From: Acetatifactor sp.
GTDB taxonomy: Bacteria > Bacillota > Clostridia > Lachnospirales > Lachnospiraceae
Length of the DNA stretch: 64,000 nucleotides
Assembly (NCBI GenBank): GCA_024693365.1
Contig: JAILLF010000043.1
Coordinates: 1 to 64,000, forward strand
Reading direction: 5' to 3'
In this document: one piece after another, positions 1-9,181 of the stretch
Layout: every line of letters starts with the position of its first letter
How positions within the stretch are numbered: position 1 is the first letter of the stretch
Program-made: the position numbers and the translations under genes
Notes under the pieces: model-generated
Database searches by the model: none
What the model was told of the DNA's origin: nothing
The model's input: only the letters and a program-made list of their open reading frames with translations

Positions 1-1
1 A

Positions 2-199
2 TATAAATATGCGGCATCTGTATCTGATGATGGTATGATGCAGATTTTGAATAGAATGATAGTGCTTGTGAAAACAATCATGGCACACAATAATGGGTTT
101 TTCGAAAATTTCAGAAACGTAGCAAATAATATAGATGATTCATTAAGAGTTTTGGCGTATTCTGCTGGTCACTTTAGGGAGAAGACATATAAACAATAA
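2..199 (+). CDS. C-terminal fragment of an unidentified protein, cut by the window edge
   Basis: One frame is open from base 2 to a TAA at 197-199, giving 65 residues that end LRVLAYSAGHFREKTYKQ. The start lies outside the window. I do not recognise the family. The DNA is clearly more AT-rich than everything after about 700. The 38 bases between this stop and gmd contain no Shine-Dalgarno sequence. Because gmd and fcl follow, an O-antigen or capsule glycosyltransferase is possible, but this is only inference from position. Confidence 0.45.
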   Translation, partial: YKYAASVSDDGMMQILNRMIVLVKTIMAHNNGFFENFRNVANNIDDSLRVLAYSAGHFREKTYKQ

Positions 200-237
200 T
201 TTAACAATTAAGATAATAATAAACTATAAATTATTAT

Positions 238-1329
238 ATGGCAAAGACTGCATTAATTACAGGCGTTACGGGACAGGATGGTTCGTACCTGTCCGAATTT
301 TTGATTGAGAAGGGATACGATGTGCACGGCATCATTCGCCGTAGCAGCGTAGATTTCCGTGAGCGTATCGCTCACCTGGAAGGACATCCACAGTTCCATC
401 TGCACTATGCAGACCTAGGTGACTCGATGTCGATAGTGAAGGTGGTGGATAAGGTTCGCCCCGATGAGATATACAACCTTGCAGCACAAAGCCATGTGCA
501 GGTGAGTTTCGACTCGCCCGAGTTTACGGCCGATGTGGACGCTACTGGCGTGCTGCGTGTGCTGGAGGCTGTACGTGCCTGCCACCTCGAGAAGACCTGC
601 CGCATTTATCAGGCATCGACATCGGAACTCTACGGCAAGGTGGAGGAGGTCCCACAGAACGAGAACACCCCGTTCCATCCCTACAGCCCCTATGCCGTAG
701 CAAAACAGTATGGATTCTGGATCACAAAAGAATACAGGGAAGCATATAACATGTTCTGTTGCTCGGGAATTCTGTTCAATCATGAATCTGAGCGCCGCGG
801 CGAGACCTTCGTTACGAGAAAGATCACGCTGGCTGCAGCACGCGTTGCGCAGGGAAAACAGGAGAAACTCTATCTTGGCAATCTTTCCAGTCTTCGTGAC
901 TGGGGCTACGCTAAGGATTACGTGGAGTGCATGTGGCTGATCCTGCAAAATGAGAAACCGGAAGATTTTGTTATCGCTACGGGCGTACAGCACTCCGTGC
1001 GTGAATTCGCGACCCTTGCCTTCCATCATGCCGGAATTGAATTGGAATGGCAGGGAGAAGGCATGGATGAAAAGGGCATTGACAAGGCAACCGGAAAGGT
1101 GCTCGTGGAAGTGTCCCCTGACTTTTACCGTCCGACCGACGTGGTTAATCTTTGGGGAGATCCCTCCAAGGCTAAGCGCGAGCTTGGCTGGAATCCGACG
1201 AAGACCAGCTTTGAAGAGCTTGTGCGGATTATGACGGAGCACGACATGAAGAAAGTGGCCGTGGAACGCGCTGAGGAGCACATTAAGACAAATCTGGCTG
1301 AGTATTTGGAAAAAGGCGTCGTAAAATAA
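238..1329 (+). CDS. gmd: GDP-mannose 4,6-dehydratase
   Basis: Converts GDP-D-mannose to GDP-4-keto-6-deoxy-D-mannose in the cytosol, the first step to GDP-L-fucose. The 363-residue protein is full length. It has the N-terminal Rossmann motif [10 protein letters not shown], the NLAAQSHV strand, the STSEL serine/threonine site and YSPYAVAK with the catalytic Tyr and Lys; NHESERRGE and [10 protein letters not shown] are classic Gmd segments. The next two genes are fcl and manC, so the operon makes activated fucose. Oddities: the ATG has no Shine-Dalgarno sequence, only an AT-rich leader. In the first ~300 bases Asp/His before Val is written GAT-GTG or CAT-GTG, whereas after ~900 it is GAC/TAC-GTG as in the rest of the window. 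This suggests a recombinant gene or a chimeric contig join within the conserved part of gmd. Confidence 0.95.
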   Translation: MAKTALITGVTGQDGSYLSEFLIEKGYDVHGIIRRSSVDFRERIAHLEGHPQFHLHYADLGDSMSIVKVVDKVRPDEIYNLAAQSHVQVSFDSPEFTADVDATGVLRVLEAVRACHLEKTCRIYQASTSELYGKVEEVPQNENTPFHPYSPYAVAKQYGFWITKEYREAYNMFCCSGILFNHESERRGETFVTRKITLAAARVAQGKQEKLYLGNLSSLRDWGYAKDYVECMWLILQNEKPEDFVIATGVQHSVREFATLAFHHAGIELEWQGEGMDEKGIDKATGKVLVEVSPDFYRPTDVVNLWGDPSKAKRELGWNPTKTSFEELVRIMTEHDMKKVAVERAEEHIKTNLAEYLEKGVVK

Positions 1330-1378
1330 GGGAATAAATAAATGGTGCGTCGTAAAACGGCGGGAAAGAGTAAATAAA

Positions 1379-2323
1379 ATGATGGAGAAAAATGCAAAGA
1401 TTTACGTTGCGGGGCATCGCGGTATGGTAGGCTCTGCAATCGTAAGGGAATTGGAAAGACAGGGATATCATAATCTTGTCCTTAGAACCCATAGGGAGCT
1501 TGACCTGACGAGACAGGATCAGGTAGAGAAATTTTTTGAGGAAGAGAGGCCGGAGTACGTATTTCTTGCAGCTGCGAAGGTTGGCGGCATCATGGGCAAT
1601 GCGACGGCCAAGGCTGACTTCATGTATGACAATATGATCCTTGAGATGAACGTCATCCATTCCGCATGGAAGAACGGTTGTAAGAAGCTGGAGTTTCTTG
1701 GAAGTTCCTGCATCTACCCGCGCATGGCACCTCAGCCCATGCCGGAGAGCTGTCTGCTCACCTCATCCCTGGAACAGACCAATGAGGCGTATGCGTTGGC
1801 GAAGATCAGTGGCTTAAAATATTGTGAATACTTGAACGGACAATATGGCACGGATTACATTTCCGTAATGCCGACCAATCTTTACGGACCAAACGACAAT
1901 TATCATCCGGAACACAGTCACGTGCTTCCAGCCTTGATCAGAAGATTTCATGAGGCCAAACTGGCAGGTGCGAAGACCGTAACCTGTTGGGGTGACGGAA
2001 GTCCGCTGAGGGAATTTTTGTACGTGGACGACCTGGCAAATCTATGCGTATTCCTGATGAACAACTACAGCGGTGACGAGACCGTGAACGCCGGTACGGG
2101 TAAGGAACTGACAATCAAGGAACTGACGGAGCTTGTGGCAAAGGTTGTGGGATATGAGGGTGAGATCCTCTGGGATCCGTCCAAACCAAACGGCACGCCG
2201 AGAAAGCTTCTCGACGTCAGCAAGGCAACGAAACTTGGATGGACCTACAAGACGGAGCTGGAGGACGGCATTCGCCTTGCGTATGAGGACTTTTTGAACA
2301 ATCCCATGAGGGCGGAGAGATAG
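1379..2323 (+). CDS. fcl: GDP-L-fucose synthase
   Basis: Epimerase/reductase that converts GDP-4-keto-6-deoxy-mannose to GDP-L-fucose with NADPH. The 314-residue protein carries the Rossmann motif G12-HR-G15-MV-G18, the LGSSCIYP strand with its serine near residue 107, and the SDR pair Tyr138/Lys142 in [10 protein letters not shown]. The [12 protein letters not shown] and [14 protein letters not shown] segments are typical of this family. The start could be either of two adjacent ATGs (1379 or 1382). It lies 49 bases after gmd and 3 bases before manC, so the three are one transcription unit that takes mannose-1-phosphate to GDP-fucose. Confidence 0.95.
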   Translation: MMEKNAKIYVAGHRGMVGSAIVRELERQGYHNLVLRTHRELDLTRQDQVEKFFEEERPEYVFLAAAKVGGIMGNATAKADFMYDNMILEMNVIHSAWKNGCKKLEFLGSSCIYPRMAPQPMPESCLLTSSLEQTNEAYALAKISGLKYCEYLNGQYGTDYISVMPTNLYGPNDNYHPEHSHVLPALIRRFHEAKLAGAKTVTCWGDGSPLREFLYVDDLANLCVFLMNNYSGDETVNAGTGKELTIKELTELVAKVVGYEGEILWDPSKPNGTPRKLLDVSKATKLGWTYKTELEDGIRLAYEDFLNNPMRAER

Positions 2324-2326
2324 AGC

Positions 2327-3676
2327 ATGAATATCGTATTACTTTCAGGCGGATCGGGAAAGCGTCTTTGGCCCCTTTCCAATGACGTCCGGTCAAAGCA
2401 ATTCATAAAAATATTCCATAAGCCCTCTGATGAAATGCAAGATCAGGCGGCAAACAGTGCCTCGGACGAAGCCTATGAATCCATGGTGCAGCGCGTGTAC
2501 CGTCAGATCAAGGCGGTGGATCCCACGGCTACGGTCACGATCGCAACTTCGAAATCGCAGGTTAGCGCAATCCATAACCAGCTGGGAGAGAACGTGGGCA
2601 TTTCCGTTGAGCCCTGCAGGAGAGATACGTTCCCCGCGATTGCGCTTGCGACGGCATATCTGCACGACGTGATGGGAGTTCCTGAGGAGGAGGCTGTTGT
2701 CGTATGCCCCGTGGATCCTTACGTGGAGAAGGATTATTTTGAGTCTCTCAAAAAACTGTGGGAGCTTGCGCAGGCAGGAGCGGCGAATTTAACGTTGATG
2801 GGCATTGATCCCACCTACCCCTCCGAAAAATACGGATATATCATTCCGACGGGCAAGGAACAGGTTGCCAAGGTAGATACCTTTAAGGAAAAGCCCGACG
2901 CCGCTACGGCGCAGAAATACATTGATGCCGGAGGACTTTGGAATGGCGGCGTGTTTGCCTATAAGCTTAAGTACGTGCTGGAGAGGGCGCATGAACTGAT
3001 CGACTTTACGGATTATCAGGACTTGTTTCATAAATATGACACGCTTACGAAGATCAGTTTTGACTATGCCGTGGTTGAACATGAGAAGGACATTGCAGTA
3101 CTGCGGTTTCAGGGACAGTGGAAAGATCTGGGAACCTGGAATACCTTAACGGAAGCCATGGAAGAAAGCTGCATCGGCGACGTGCGGCTTAATGAAACCT
3201 GCAAGGACGTACACGCCATTAATGAACTGGGAATTCCCATTTTGGGCATGGGCTTAAAGAATCTGGTGATCGCAGCCAGCCCTGACGGCATTCTTGTCAG
3301 TGACAAGGAGCAGAGCTCCTACATTAAGCCTTACGTTGATGCCATTGATCAGCAGATCATGTTTGCGGAAAAGAGCTGGGGTAGCTTTCGCGTGCTCGAC
3401 GTAAAACCGGAAAGCATGACCATTCAGGTGACTTTGAATCCCGGACATGGCATGAACTATCACAGTCACGAGAGGCGCGACGAAGTATGGACGGTAATCG
3501 CCGGTAAGGGTAAAGCCGTGTTGGACGGCGTTGAGCAGAAGGTGAACGTTGGTGACGTAATCCGCATGCCGGCAGGCTGCAAGCATACGGTTTATGCAGA
3601 GACCGAGCTTCAGATCATTGAGGTTCAGTTGGGAATTGACATCAGTGTTTCTGACAAGAAGAAGCACGAGCTTTAA
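2327..3676 (+). CDS. manC: mannose-1-phosphate guanylyltransferase with C-terminal cupin (ManC/CpsB type)
   Basis: Makes GDP-mannose from mannose-1-phosphate and GTP, the substrate for Gmd upstream. Residues 1-~290 form the nucleotidyltransferase domain with the signature GGSGKRLWP at residues 8-16, followed by SKQF. Residues ~345-449 form a mannose-6-phosphate-isomerase-type cupin with the metal-binding pattern NYHSHERRDEVW and PAGCKHTV. This two-domain layout is seen in bifunctional GMP-PMI enzymes, so isomerase activity is possible but not shown. It begins 3 bases after the fcl stop and is followed by a membrane glycosyltransferase. Confidence 0.93.
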   Translation: MNIVLLSGGSGKRLWPLSNDVRSKQFIKIFHKPSDEMQDQAANSASDEAYESMVQRVYRQIKAVDPTATVTIATSKSQVSAIHNQLGENVGISVEPCRRDTFPAIALATAYLHDVMGVPEEEAVVVCPVDPYVEKDYFESLKKLWELAQAGAANLTLMGIDPTYPSEKYGYIIPTGKEQVAKVDTFKEKPDAATAQKYIDAGGLWNGGVFAYKLKYVLERAHELIDFTDYQDLFHKYDTLTKISFDYAVVEHEKDIAVLRFQGQWKDLGTWNTLTEAMEESCIGDVRLNETCKDVHAINELGIPILGMGLKNLVIAASPDGILVSDKEQSSYIKPYVDAIDQQIMFAEKSWGSFRVLDVKPESMTIQVTLNPGHGMNYHSHERRDEVWTVIAGKGKAVLDGVEQKVNVGDVIRMPAGCKHTVYAETELQIIEVQLGIDISVSDKKKHEL

Positions 3677-3692
3677 GAATGGAGTCTGGAGG

Positions 3693-5453
3693 ATGAACGT
3701 TGTTTTGTTCTACAATGAGCTGTTTACCATCCTTTTTACGCTAATGGCCGGAGCAGTGATTGCACTGGATCGCGTCAAAAAGACGGCAAAAGAGGAAGGC
3801 ACGGCGAAAACGGTGGATGAAATTACTTCCGGTCAGAAAAAGATTTCGCGGGAGACATACGTATTGTTGGGGATGCTGTTTGTGGCATTTATTCTTCGTG
3901 CGTGGAAATTTGGCGCAATTCCTGAAGGAATGAACCAGGACGGTGCCATGGCGGCCGTGGACGCGAAAGCATTGGCAGATTATGCGACGGATCGTTTTGG
4001 AACCTTTTTGCCGACGCATTTTACGGCATGGGGATATGGACAAATGAGCGTGCTCTTATCCTATTGCATGGTTCCGTTTATCAAACTGTTTGGTTTAAGC
4101 GTGATTACGGCAAGGATCCCCATACTGATTGCGAGCATGTTCGGCCTCGTGGCTCTTTACGGCATCGCGAAAAAGCTTTACGGAACAAGAGCGGCGTACG
4201 TCACGCTTGCCTTTGCCGTATGCAATCCATGGCATTTTATACAAAGCAGATGGGCGTTGGATTGCAATCTTTTTCCCCATGTTCTGCTGATCAGTATCTG
4301 GCTGCTGATCAAGGGACTCGACGGGAAAAAAAGATGGCTGTATTTCTCCATGGTTGGTTTCGCACTTTGCATGTATTGCTATGGTATTGCATTTTACACC
4401 GTACCGGTATTTCTGCTTGGAATGGCAGGGTATCTCTTAGTCAAGAGAATCCTAAAGTGGCGAGAAGTGCTGAGCTGCATTGCCGTTTACGCTTTAGTCT
4501 CATGGCCAATCTATCTCACCATGATGATCAATGCCTTCAAGTGGAATACCATCAGGACTTTCTTTTGTACCATGCCATATTTCCCTAAAAGCGTGAGATC
4601 GAGGGACATTCTCTTTTTTAGTGACGATAAGCTCGTGCAGCTTATAAAAAACATCCAGAGCCTAAAAACAATCTACGTATCGGGCGACACGTTGCCGTGG
4701 AATACGGTGCAGGGTTTTGGGGTTATCACAAAATGTTTTCTTCCGTTTGTTTTGGTGGGCGTATATGCCTGTATCCGGCGGGTGCAAAGCGAAGAGAATT
4801 CCATCAAAAAAGCAGGTTGCGTGGGTGCGCTTCTTTTTTTCGCAATCGGAAACCTTTCGGGACTTATCACGGCTAACGTTAACGTGAACAGAGTAAACGT
4901 GCTGCATTACGCATTGTTGCTCATGGCCGGTTTGGGCATTGATTTTGCCGTTTCGTACCTAAACAAACGAGCGTTGCTGATTCTTTTGGCCTATGGGATC
5001 ATGAGCGTTTTGTTTGTCAACGTGTATTTTACGGAGCATGCCAAGACGCTGCGAAACAATTTCTATGCTGAATTTCTTGAAGCGGTACGGATTGCGGGAG
5101 ATGAGAAGCAAACGGACTGCAAGCAAATAGTGATTACGCCGGACACGCAATATGCCGGCTCGGCGAATGTCTCTGAAATCTTAACTTTGTTTGCGCTTTC
5201 CGTGGATGCAAAGTTTTTCCAAGGAAAAGCCTTGGATCAATATGGGCAGTCTTATCATGAAAAATTCCAATACGGGTACGTAGTGACGGAGGATATGGAT
5301 TCAAACCTGCCGATCGCATACGTAATCAGAACGGCGCATTTAGGTGAGCAGGGAATGGATTTGTTAAAAGCGAACGGTTTCGTCATAAAGAAAACAAAAG
5401 GGAACGGGGATTACTGCGTTGTGATTCCAAGAGAGCGTTATTTTGGGAAATAA
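3693..5453 (+). CDS. GT-C membrane glycosyltransferase, family 39 (ArnT/PMT) type
   Basis: A 586-residue polytopic membrane protein. The start at 3693 follows GGAG eight bases upstream, 16 bases after manC; the frame is open further upstream only because it overlaps manC. After an N-terminal membrane segment and a charged linker come about ten further hydrophobic segments. The segment IPEGMNQDGAMAAVDA places Asp83 in the first external loop, matching the catalytic acidic residue of GT-C enzymes, and AVCNPWHFIQSRWALD matches the family 39 core. Enzymes of this kind transfer a sugar from a polyprenyl-phosphate donor on the outer face. The acceptor is unknown. Its place behind GDP-fucose genes suggests cell-surface polysaccharide work, but it need not use fucose. 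Confidence 0.78.
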   Translation: MNVVLFYNELFTILFTLMAGAVIALDRVKKTAKEEGTAKTVDEITSGQKKISRETYVLLGMLFVAFILRAWKFGAIPEGMNQDGAMAAVDAKALADYATDRFGTFLPTHFTAWGYGQMSVLLSYCMVPFIKLFGLSVITARIPILIASMFGLVALYGIAKKLYGTRAAYVTLAFAVCNPWHFIQSRWALDCNLFPHVLLISIWLLIKGLDGKKRWLYFSMVGFALCMYCYGIAFYTVPVFLLGMAGYLLVKRILKWREVLSCIAVYALVSWPIYLTMMINAFKWNTIRTFFCTMPYFPKSVRSRDILFFSDDKLVQLIKNIQSLKTIYVSGDTLPWNTVQGFGVITKCFLPFVLVGVYACIRRVQSEENSIKKAGCVGALLFFAIGNLSGLITANVNVNRVNVLHYALLLMAGLGIDFAVSYLNKRALLILLAYGIMSVLFVNVYFTEHAKTLRNNFYAEFLEAVRIAGDEKQTDCKQIVITPDTQYAGSANVSEILTLFALSVDAKFFQGKALDQYGQSYHEKFQYGYVVTEDMDSNLPIAYVIRTAHLGEQGMDLLKANGFVIKKTKGNGDYCVVIPRERYFGK

Positions 5454-5485
5454 CTTTTATGATCTCTTTGTACTTAGAAAAAAAC

Positions 5486-5513
5486 TTGCTTTTCCTAATT
5501 TCTATGTTACAAT
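5486..5513 (+). promoter_or_regulatory. sigma-A type promoter of the peptide ABC operon
   Basis: TTGCTT at 5486-5491, a 16-base spacer and TACAAT at 5508-5513, about 55 bases before the lipoprotein ATG. The ribosome binding site GAAAGGGAG lies just before the ATG. Confidence 0.6.
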
Positions 5514-5568
5514 GAGGGTGACAATTGAATAGTGAGAGATTTATTTTCTGGAAGAAAGGGAGAGCATT

Positions 5569-7167
5569 ATGAAGAAAAAATTTGGCATTACCCTCATGGC
5601 ACTTCTTTTGGTCGCTGCACTGGGCGGATGCGCAGGTGGCAAGAATCCGGAGGATAAGTCCTCTGAAGCTTCAAACACTACGGCGGAGAGTTCCGCCCCC
5701 GGCCAGCAAAGCGTGGATCCTAACGCAAGTAAGGATGCCAAGTATGGCGGTAAGGTAGTGGTTGGAGTACAACAGGATATTGACAGTCTTGACCCACACA
5801 AAGCAACTGCGGCAGGAACTAAGGAAATTCTGTTCAACATTTTTGAAGGTCTTTTAAAGGTCAATGAAAATGGCTCTTTGATCTGTGCAGTGGCAAGTGA
5901 TTACTCCGTTTCGGAGGATGGGCTCACCTATACGTTTACCCTGCGTGACAACGTAAAGTTTCACAATGGCAACAACGTAACGGCTGAGGACGTGAAATAT
6001 TCCCTGGAGAGGGCATCCGGATTACTTGATGGCACGCCACTGATCTCGAGTCTTAAGACGCTGAAGAGCGTAGATATCGTAGACGAGCATACGGTCCAGG
6101 TAACGACGGAAAGTGCAAATTTGGAGCTGATCTATAGCTTCACCACCGCCATCATTCCCAAAGGAAGCGGAGAGGCGGAAGGCAGCAACCCCATCGGTAC
6201 CGGACCTTTTTCTTTTGTATCCTACAAGCCTCAAGAGGGACTGGTAGTAAAGAAGAATCCGTACTATTGGCAGGAAGGCTTGCCTTATCTGGATGAGGTT
6301 AACTTTAAGATCGTGAGCGGCGCTGACTCCGCACTTTTGGAGCTCAAGGGTCACAGCATTGATCTGTATTCCTATTTGACCGATTCCCAGGCGGCAGAAC
6401 TCGCAAATGATTATCAGATTCTCGCAGCACCGTCTGATGCGTTACAGGCACTGTTTCTGAACAATGCCGAGGCACCCTTCACCGACGTTCGCGTTCGCCA
6501 GGCTGTATGCTATGCAATGGACAGAGATCTGGCAAATGAGTTTGTTACCGGTGGCAACAGTGCCATCATCAGCGCCCCCATGTTGCCAACCCTGAAGGAT
6601 TACTATGAGGACTTAAATGGCATCTACGGAACCGGCGCCAACGTGGAGAAGGCGAAGCAGCTTCTGACAGAGGCAGGTTATCCTAACGGAATCGAGTTTT
6701 CCGTGAAGGTTCCTTCCAACTATGAAGCGCACGTGCAGACCGCTGAGGTTCTGGCTGATCAGATGAAGGCTGCGAACATCAATTTAAAGATTGAATTGGT
6801 AGATTGGAATACTTGGTTGGAGGACGTATATAAGGGCAGAAAGTACGTTGCTACCCTTTGCGCCATCACCAGTGACATGACTCCCAGCTATTTAATGGTT
6901 CGTTTCCAGAGCGGCCATGGCAAGAACTTCATCAACTTTGCAAGTACTGCATATGATGAAGCGTATCAAAAGGCTGAGAAGAGCATGAAGCTTGATGAGA
7001 AGGCGGGATTCTACAAGCAGGCAGAGAAGATCTTTGTGGAAGAGGCTGGAACGGCATTCATTCAGGATCCGCCCATTACCATTGCACTGAACAAGGATCT
7101 TGCCGGTTATAAGTTCTATCCCATCTACGTGCAAGACATGAGTACCGTATACTTTACAAACAAATAA
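5569..7167 (+). CDS. peptide/dipeptide ABC transporter substrate-binding lipoprotein (SBP family 5)
   Basis: Extracellular binding protein that delivers oligopeptides or a related solute to the permease encoded next. The 532-residue precursor has a lipoprotein signal (MKKKFGITLM, hydrophobic core, LGGC with Cys21). A Ser/Asn-rich linker follows, then the mature domain starting GGKVVVGVQQDIDSLDPHKA, the usual opening of DppA/OppA-like proteins. YTFTLRDNVKFHNGNNVTAEDVKYSLERA is the family signature region. It is first in an operon with two permeases and a double ATPase. The substrate cannot be read from sequence; peptides are the default, and nickel or sugars occur in the same family. Confidence 0.9.
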   Translation: MKKKFGITLMALLLVAALGGCAGGKNPEDKSSEASNTTAESSAPGQQSVDPNASKDAKYGGKVVVGVQQDIDSLDPHKATAAGTKEILFNIFEGLLKVNENGSLICAVASDYSVSEDGLTYTFTLRDNVKFHNGNNVTAEDVKYSLERASGLLDGTPLISSLKTLKSVDIVDEHTVQVTTESANLELIYSFTTAIIPKGSGEAEGSNPIGTGPFSFVSYKPQEGLVVKKNPYYWQEGLPYLDEVNFKIVSGADSALLELKGHSIDLYSYLTDSQAAELANDYQILAAPSDALQALFLNNAEAPFTDVRVRQAVCYAMDRDLANEFVTGGNSAIISAPMLPTLKDYYEDLNGIYGTGANVEKAKQLLTEAGYPNGIEFSVKVPSNYEAHVQTAEVLADQMKAANINLKIELVDWNTWLEDVYKGRKYVATLCAITSDMTPSYLMVRFQSGHGKNFINFASTAYDEAYQKAEKSMKLDEKAGFYKQAEKIFVEEAGTAFIQDPPITIALNKDLAGYKFYPIYVQDMSTVYFTNK

Positions 7168-7196
7168 GAACCCCTAAAAATGCGGAATGAAGCGAC

Positions 7197-7257
7197 GTCC
7201 CCCGATGAAAATCTGACGCCGGTTTTGCGGAAGAATTTTCATCGCCTAAATGGGGAC
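7197..7257 (+). promoter_or_regulatory. stem-loop between binding-protein gene and permease gene
   Basis: GTCCCC plus CGATGAAAAT (7197-7212) pairs with ATTTTCATCG (7235-7244) and, after a 7-base bulge, GGGGAC (7252-7257). There is no T-run. Such hairpins often stabilise or uncouple the upstream binding-protein mRNA so that it is made in excess over the membrane parts; that role is inference here. Confidence 0.6.
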
Positions 7258-7311
7258 GGGGCAAATGAAGCAAGAACAATCGCGAAGCGATTTCAATTCA
7301 GGAGGGCTGGC

Positions 7312-8271
7312 ATGAAATACCTGGTGAAAAAAATCGTAACTCTCATTATGACGTTGTTCCTGGTATCCGTGCTGGCCTTCCTTGCGTTTCAGATCATTCC
7401 CGGCGACGTAGTGACCTCCATCCTTGGGACGGAGGCCACGCCGGAGAGGGAAGAAGCGCTTCGAAAAGAACTTGGTCTGGACAAGCCGCCCGTTGTGCGT
7501 TATTTCCGCTGGGCGGGAGACGTAATCAGGGGTGATTTTGGCGAGAGCTATCGCTATTCCAAAAACATGAATCAGATGATGCCCGTAAAGGAACTGATTG
7601 GCGATAAGCTTCCGGTGACGCTTTTGCTGGCAGCGCTCTCCATGATTTTGATTGCCGTGATCGCCATTCCCTTAGGAGTGTTTTGGGCCAGAAGCAAGAA
7701 TCGTTTTCTGGACGTGGTCCTGAACATGGGAACGCAGACGGCCATGGCCGTTCCGTCTTTTTTCTTAGGCGTCCTTGTGACGTATCTCTTTGGCATTTTA
7801 CTCAAATGGTTTTCCCCCGGCGGTTACGTCAGCTACAAGGAAAGCTTTTGGGGCTGTGTTCGCTATCTGGTTTTTCCTGCCATCTCCGTGGCCATTCCCA
7901 AGATTGCCATGACGGCAAGATTCCTTCGTAATTCCATGTTGACCGAGAGCGGAAGTGATTACGTGCGTACCGCCTACAGTAAAGGTGCTTCCGAACGCCG
8001 CGTTGCCTATTTTCACGTGCTTCGTAACGCCATGATGCCGGTTGTGACCTTTCTTGGCATGATCGTGGCTGAGATTGTTGCCGGAAGTATTGTCGTGGAG
8101 CAGGTTTTCAGCCTTCCGGGCATCGGCAAACTACTGATCAGTTCGATATCAACAAGAGACTTCCCCGTAGTGGAGATCTTGATTTTATACATTACTTTTG
8201 TCGTAATCGTGGTTTATTTCCTGGTGGACGTTTTATACCGGGTGATCGATCCAAGAATCAGCAATAAATGA
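7312..8271 (+). CDS. peptide ABC transporter permease, DppB/OppB type
   Basis: Inner half of the importer channel, 319 residues. The start at 7312 is chosen because GGAGGG precedes it by 6 bases and the protein then begins MKYLVKKIVTLIMTLFLVS like other DppB proteins; an upstream in-frame ATG at 7180 would run through the intergenic hairpin. It has about six membrane segments. The EAA loop reads RTAYSKGASERRVAYFHVLRN, and GIGKLLISSISTRDFPVV is typical near the C-terminus. It pairs with the DppC-type permease that starts 82 bases after its stop. Confidence 0.92.
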   Translation: MKYLVKKIVTLIMTLFLVSVLAFLAFQIIPGDVVTSILGTEATPEREEALRKELGLDKPPVVRYFRWAGDVIRGDFGESYRYSKNMNQMMPVKELIGDKLPVTLLLAALSMILIAVIAIPLGVFWARSKNRFLDVVLNMGTQTAMAVPSFFLGVLVTYLFGILLKWFSPGGYVSYKESFWGCVRYLVFPAISVAIPKIAMTARFLRNSMLTESGSDYVRTAYSKGASERRVAYFHVLRNAMMPVVTFLGMIVAEIVAGSIVVEQVFSLPGIGKLLISSISTRDFPVVEILILYITFVVIVVYFLVDVLYRVIDPRISNK

Positions 8272-8353
8272 TCTTGGCAGTGTTCATTAGCGGGAGAAGC
8301 GGCATGCAGAAGGCGCAATGCCGGGGATTCTTGCGTGAGGAGGAAATGTAACC

Positions 8354-9181
8354 TTGAAGAAAGTGGGAGCGTGGTTCAAAAAACAGAATGCGTACTTCCT
8401 GGTGGGACTGGTGATGACCGGTCTTGCAGTCATGCTTGGAATTCTGAGCTTCTTTTGGACGCCCTATAGCACCACCGCCATGTCTGCTGCAGAGCGTTTT
8501 CACGGGCCCAGCCTTCGTCATCTCTTTGGAACGGACAATTTCGGCAGGGACATTTTTTCCAGAGTGATGCAGGGCATCGGAACCACCGTGATCGTCAGCA
8601 GTCTGATCGTCGTGATCTCTGCAGGCGCAGGCATTCTGATCGGTGCGATTACCGGATATTTTGGCGGGATTTTGGACGAGATCATCATGCGCATCACGGA
8701 TGCCGTCAATGCTTTTCCAAGCATTCTCTTGGCGCTTGTCGTGATCAGCATTTTGGGGAGCGGAAAGCAGAACGTGATTTTTTCTTTGGGCATCGTGTTT
8801 GCGCCCTCCTACGTCAGGATCGTGCGAAGCGAATTCATACGCCTGCGCGACGCGGATTTTGTCTGCCGCGCGAGACTGATGGGCGTAAAGAAACTGCGCA
8901 TTCTGTTTATCCACATTTTGCCTAACATTTGGTCCGTGTTCTGGGTTAGCGTGACGATAGGCTTTAATAACGCGATCCTTGCAGAGTCCGGCATGAGCTA
9001 TCTTGGCATTGGCGTGCAGCCCCCGGATGCCAGCCTTGGAAAGATGCTTTCGGATGCGCAGGGGTATCTTGGCCGCGCGCCTTGGTATGCCTTGGCACCC
9101 GGACTTACCATTGTGTGGATCGTACTTGGATTCTCCCTTCTGAGCGAAGGAATTCGGCGAAAGGAGGCGGGGAAGAGATGA
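8354..9181 (+). CDS. peptide ABC transporter permease, DppC/OppC type
   Basis: Second channel subunit, 275 residues, using a TTG start at 8354 that lies 10 bases after AGGAGG (8338-8343). HLFGTDNFGRDIFSRV near residue 55 is the hallmark of DppC/OppC proteins. The EAA loop is CRARLMGVKKLRILFIHILPN. About six membrane segments are visible. Its TGA overlaps the ATG of the ATPase gene (ATGA), so translation of the two is probably coupled. Confidence 0.92.
   Translation: MKKVGAWFKKQNAYFLVGLVMTGLAVMLGILSFFWTPYSTTAMSAAERFHGPSLRHLFGTDNFGRDIFSRVMQGIGTTVIVSSLIVVISAGAGILIGAITGYFGGILDEIIMRITDAVNAFPSILLALVVISILGSGKQNVIFSLGIVFAPSYVRIVRSEFIRLRDADFVCRARLMGVKKLRILFIHILPNIWSVFWVSVTIGFNNAILAESGMSYLGIGVQPPDASLGKMLSDAQGYLGRAPWYALAPGLTIVWIVLGFSLLSEGIRRKEAGKR

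Noticed and set aside
415..1281. Long antisense frame opposite gmd
   Set aside because: Mirrors codon structure of a well-supported gene and matches no family.
7180..7311. N-terminal extension of the DppB-type permease
   Set aside because: It runs through the intergenic hairpin and a clear GGAGGG site lies before the ATG at 7312, which gives the normal family start.
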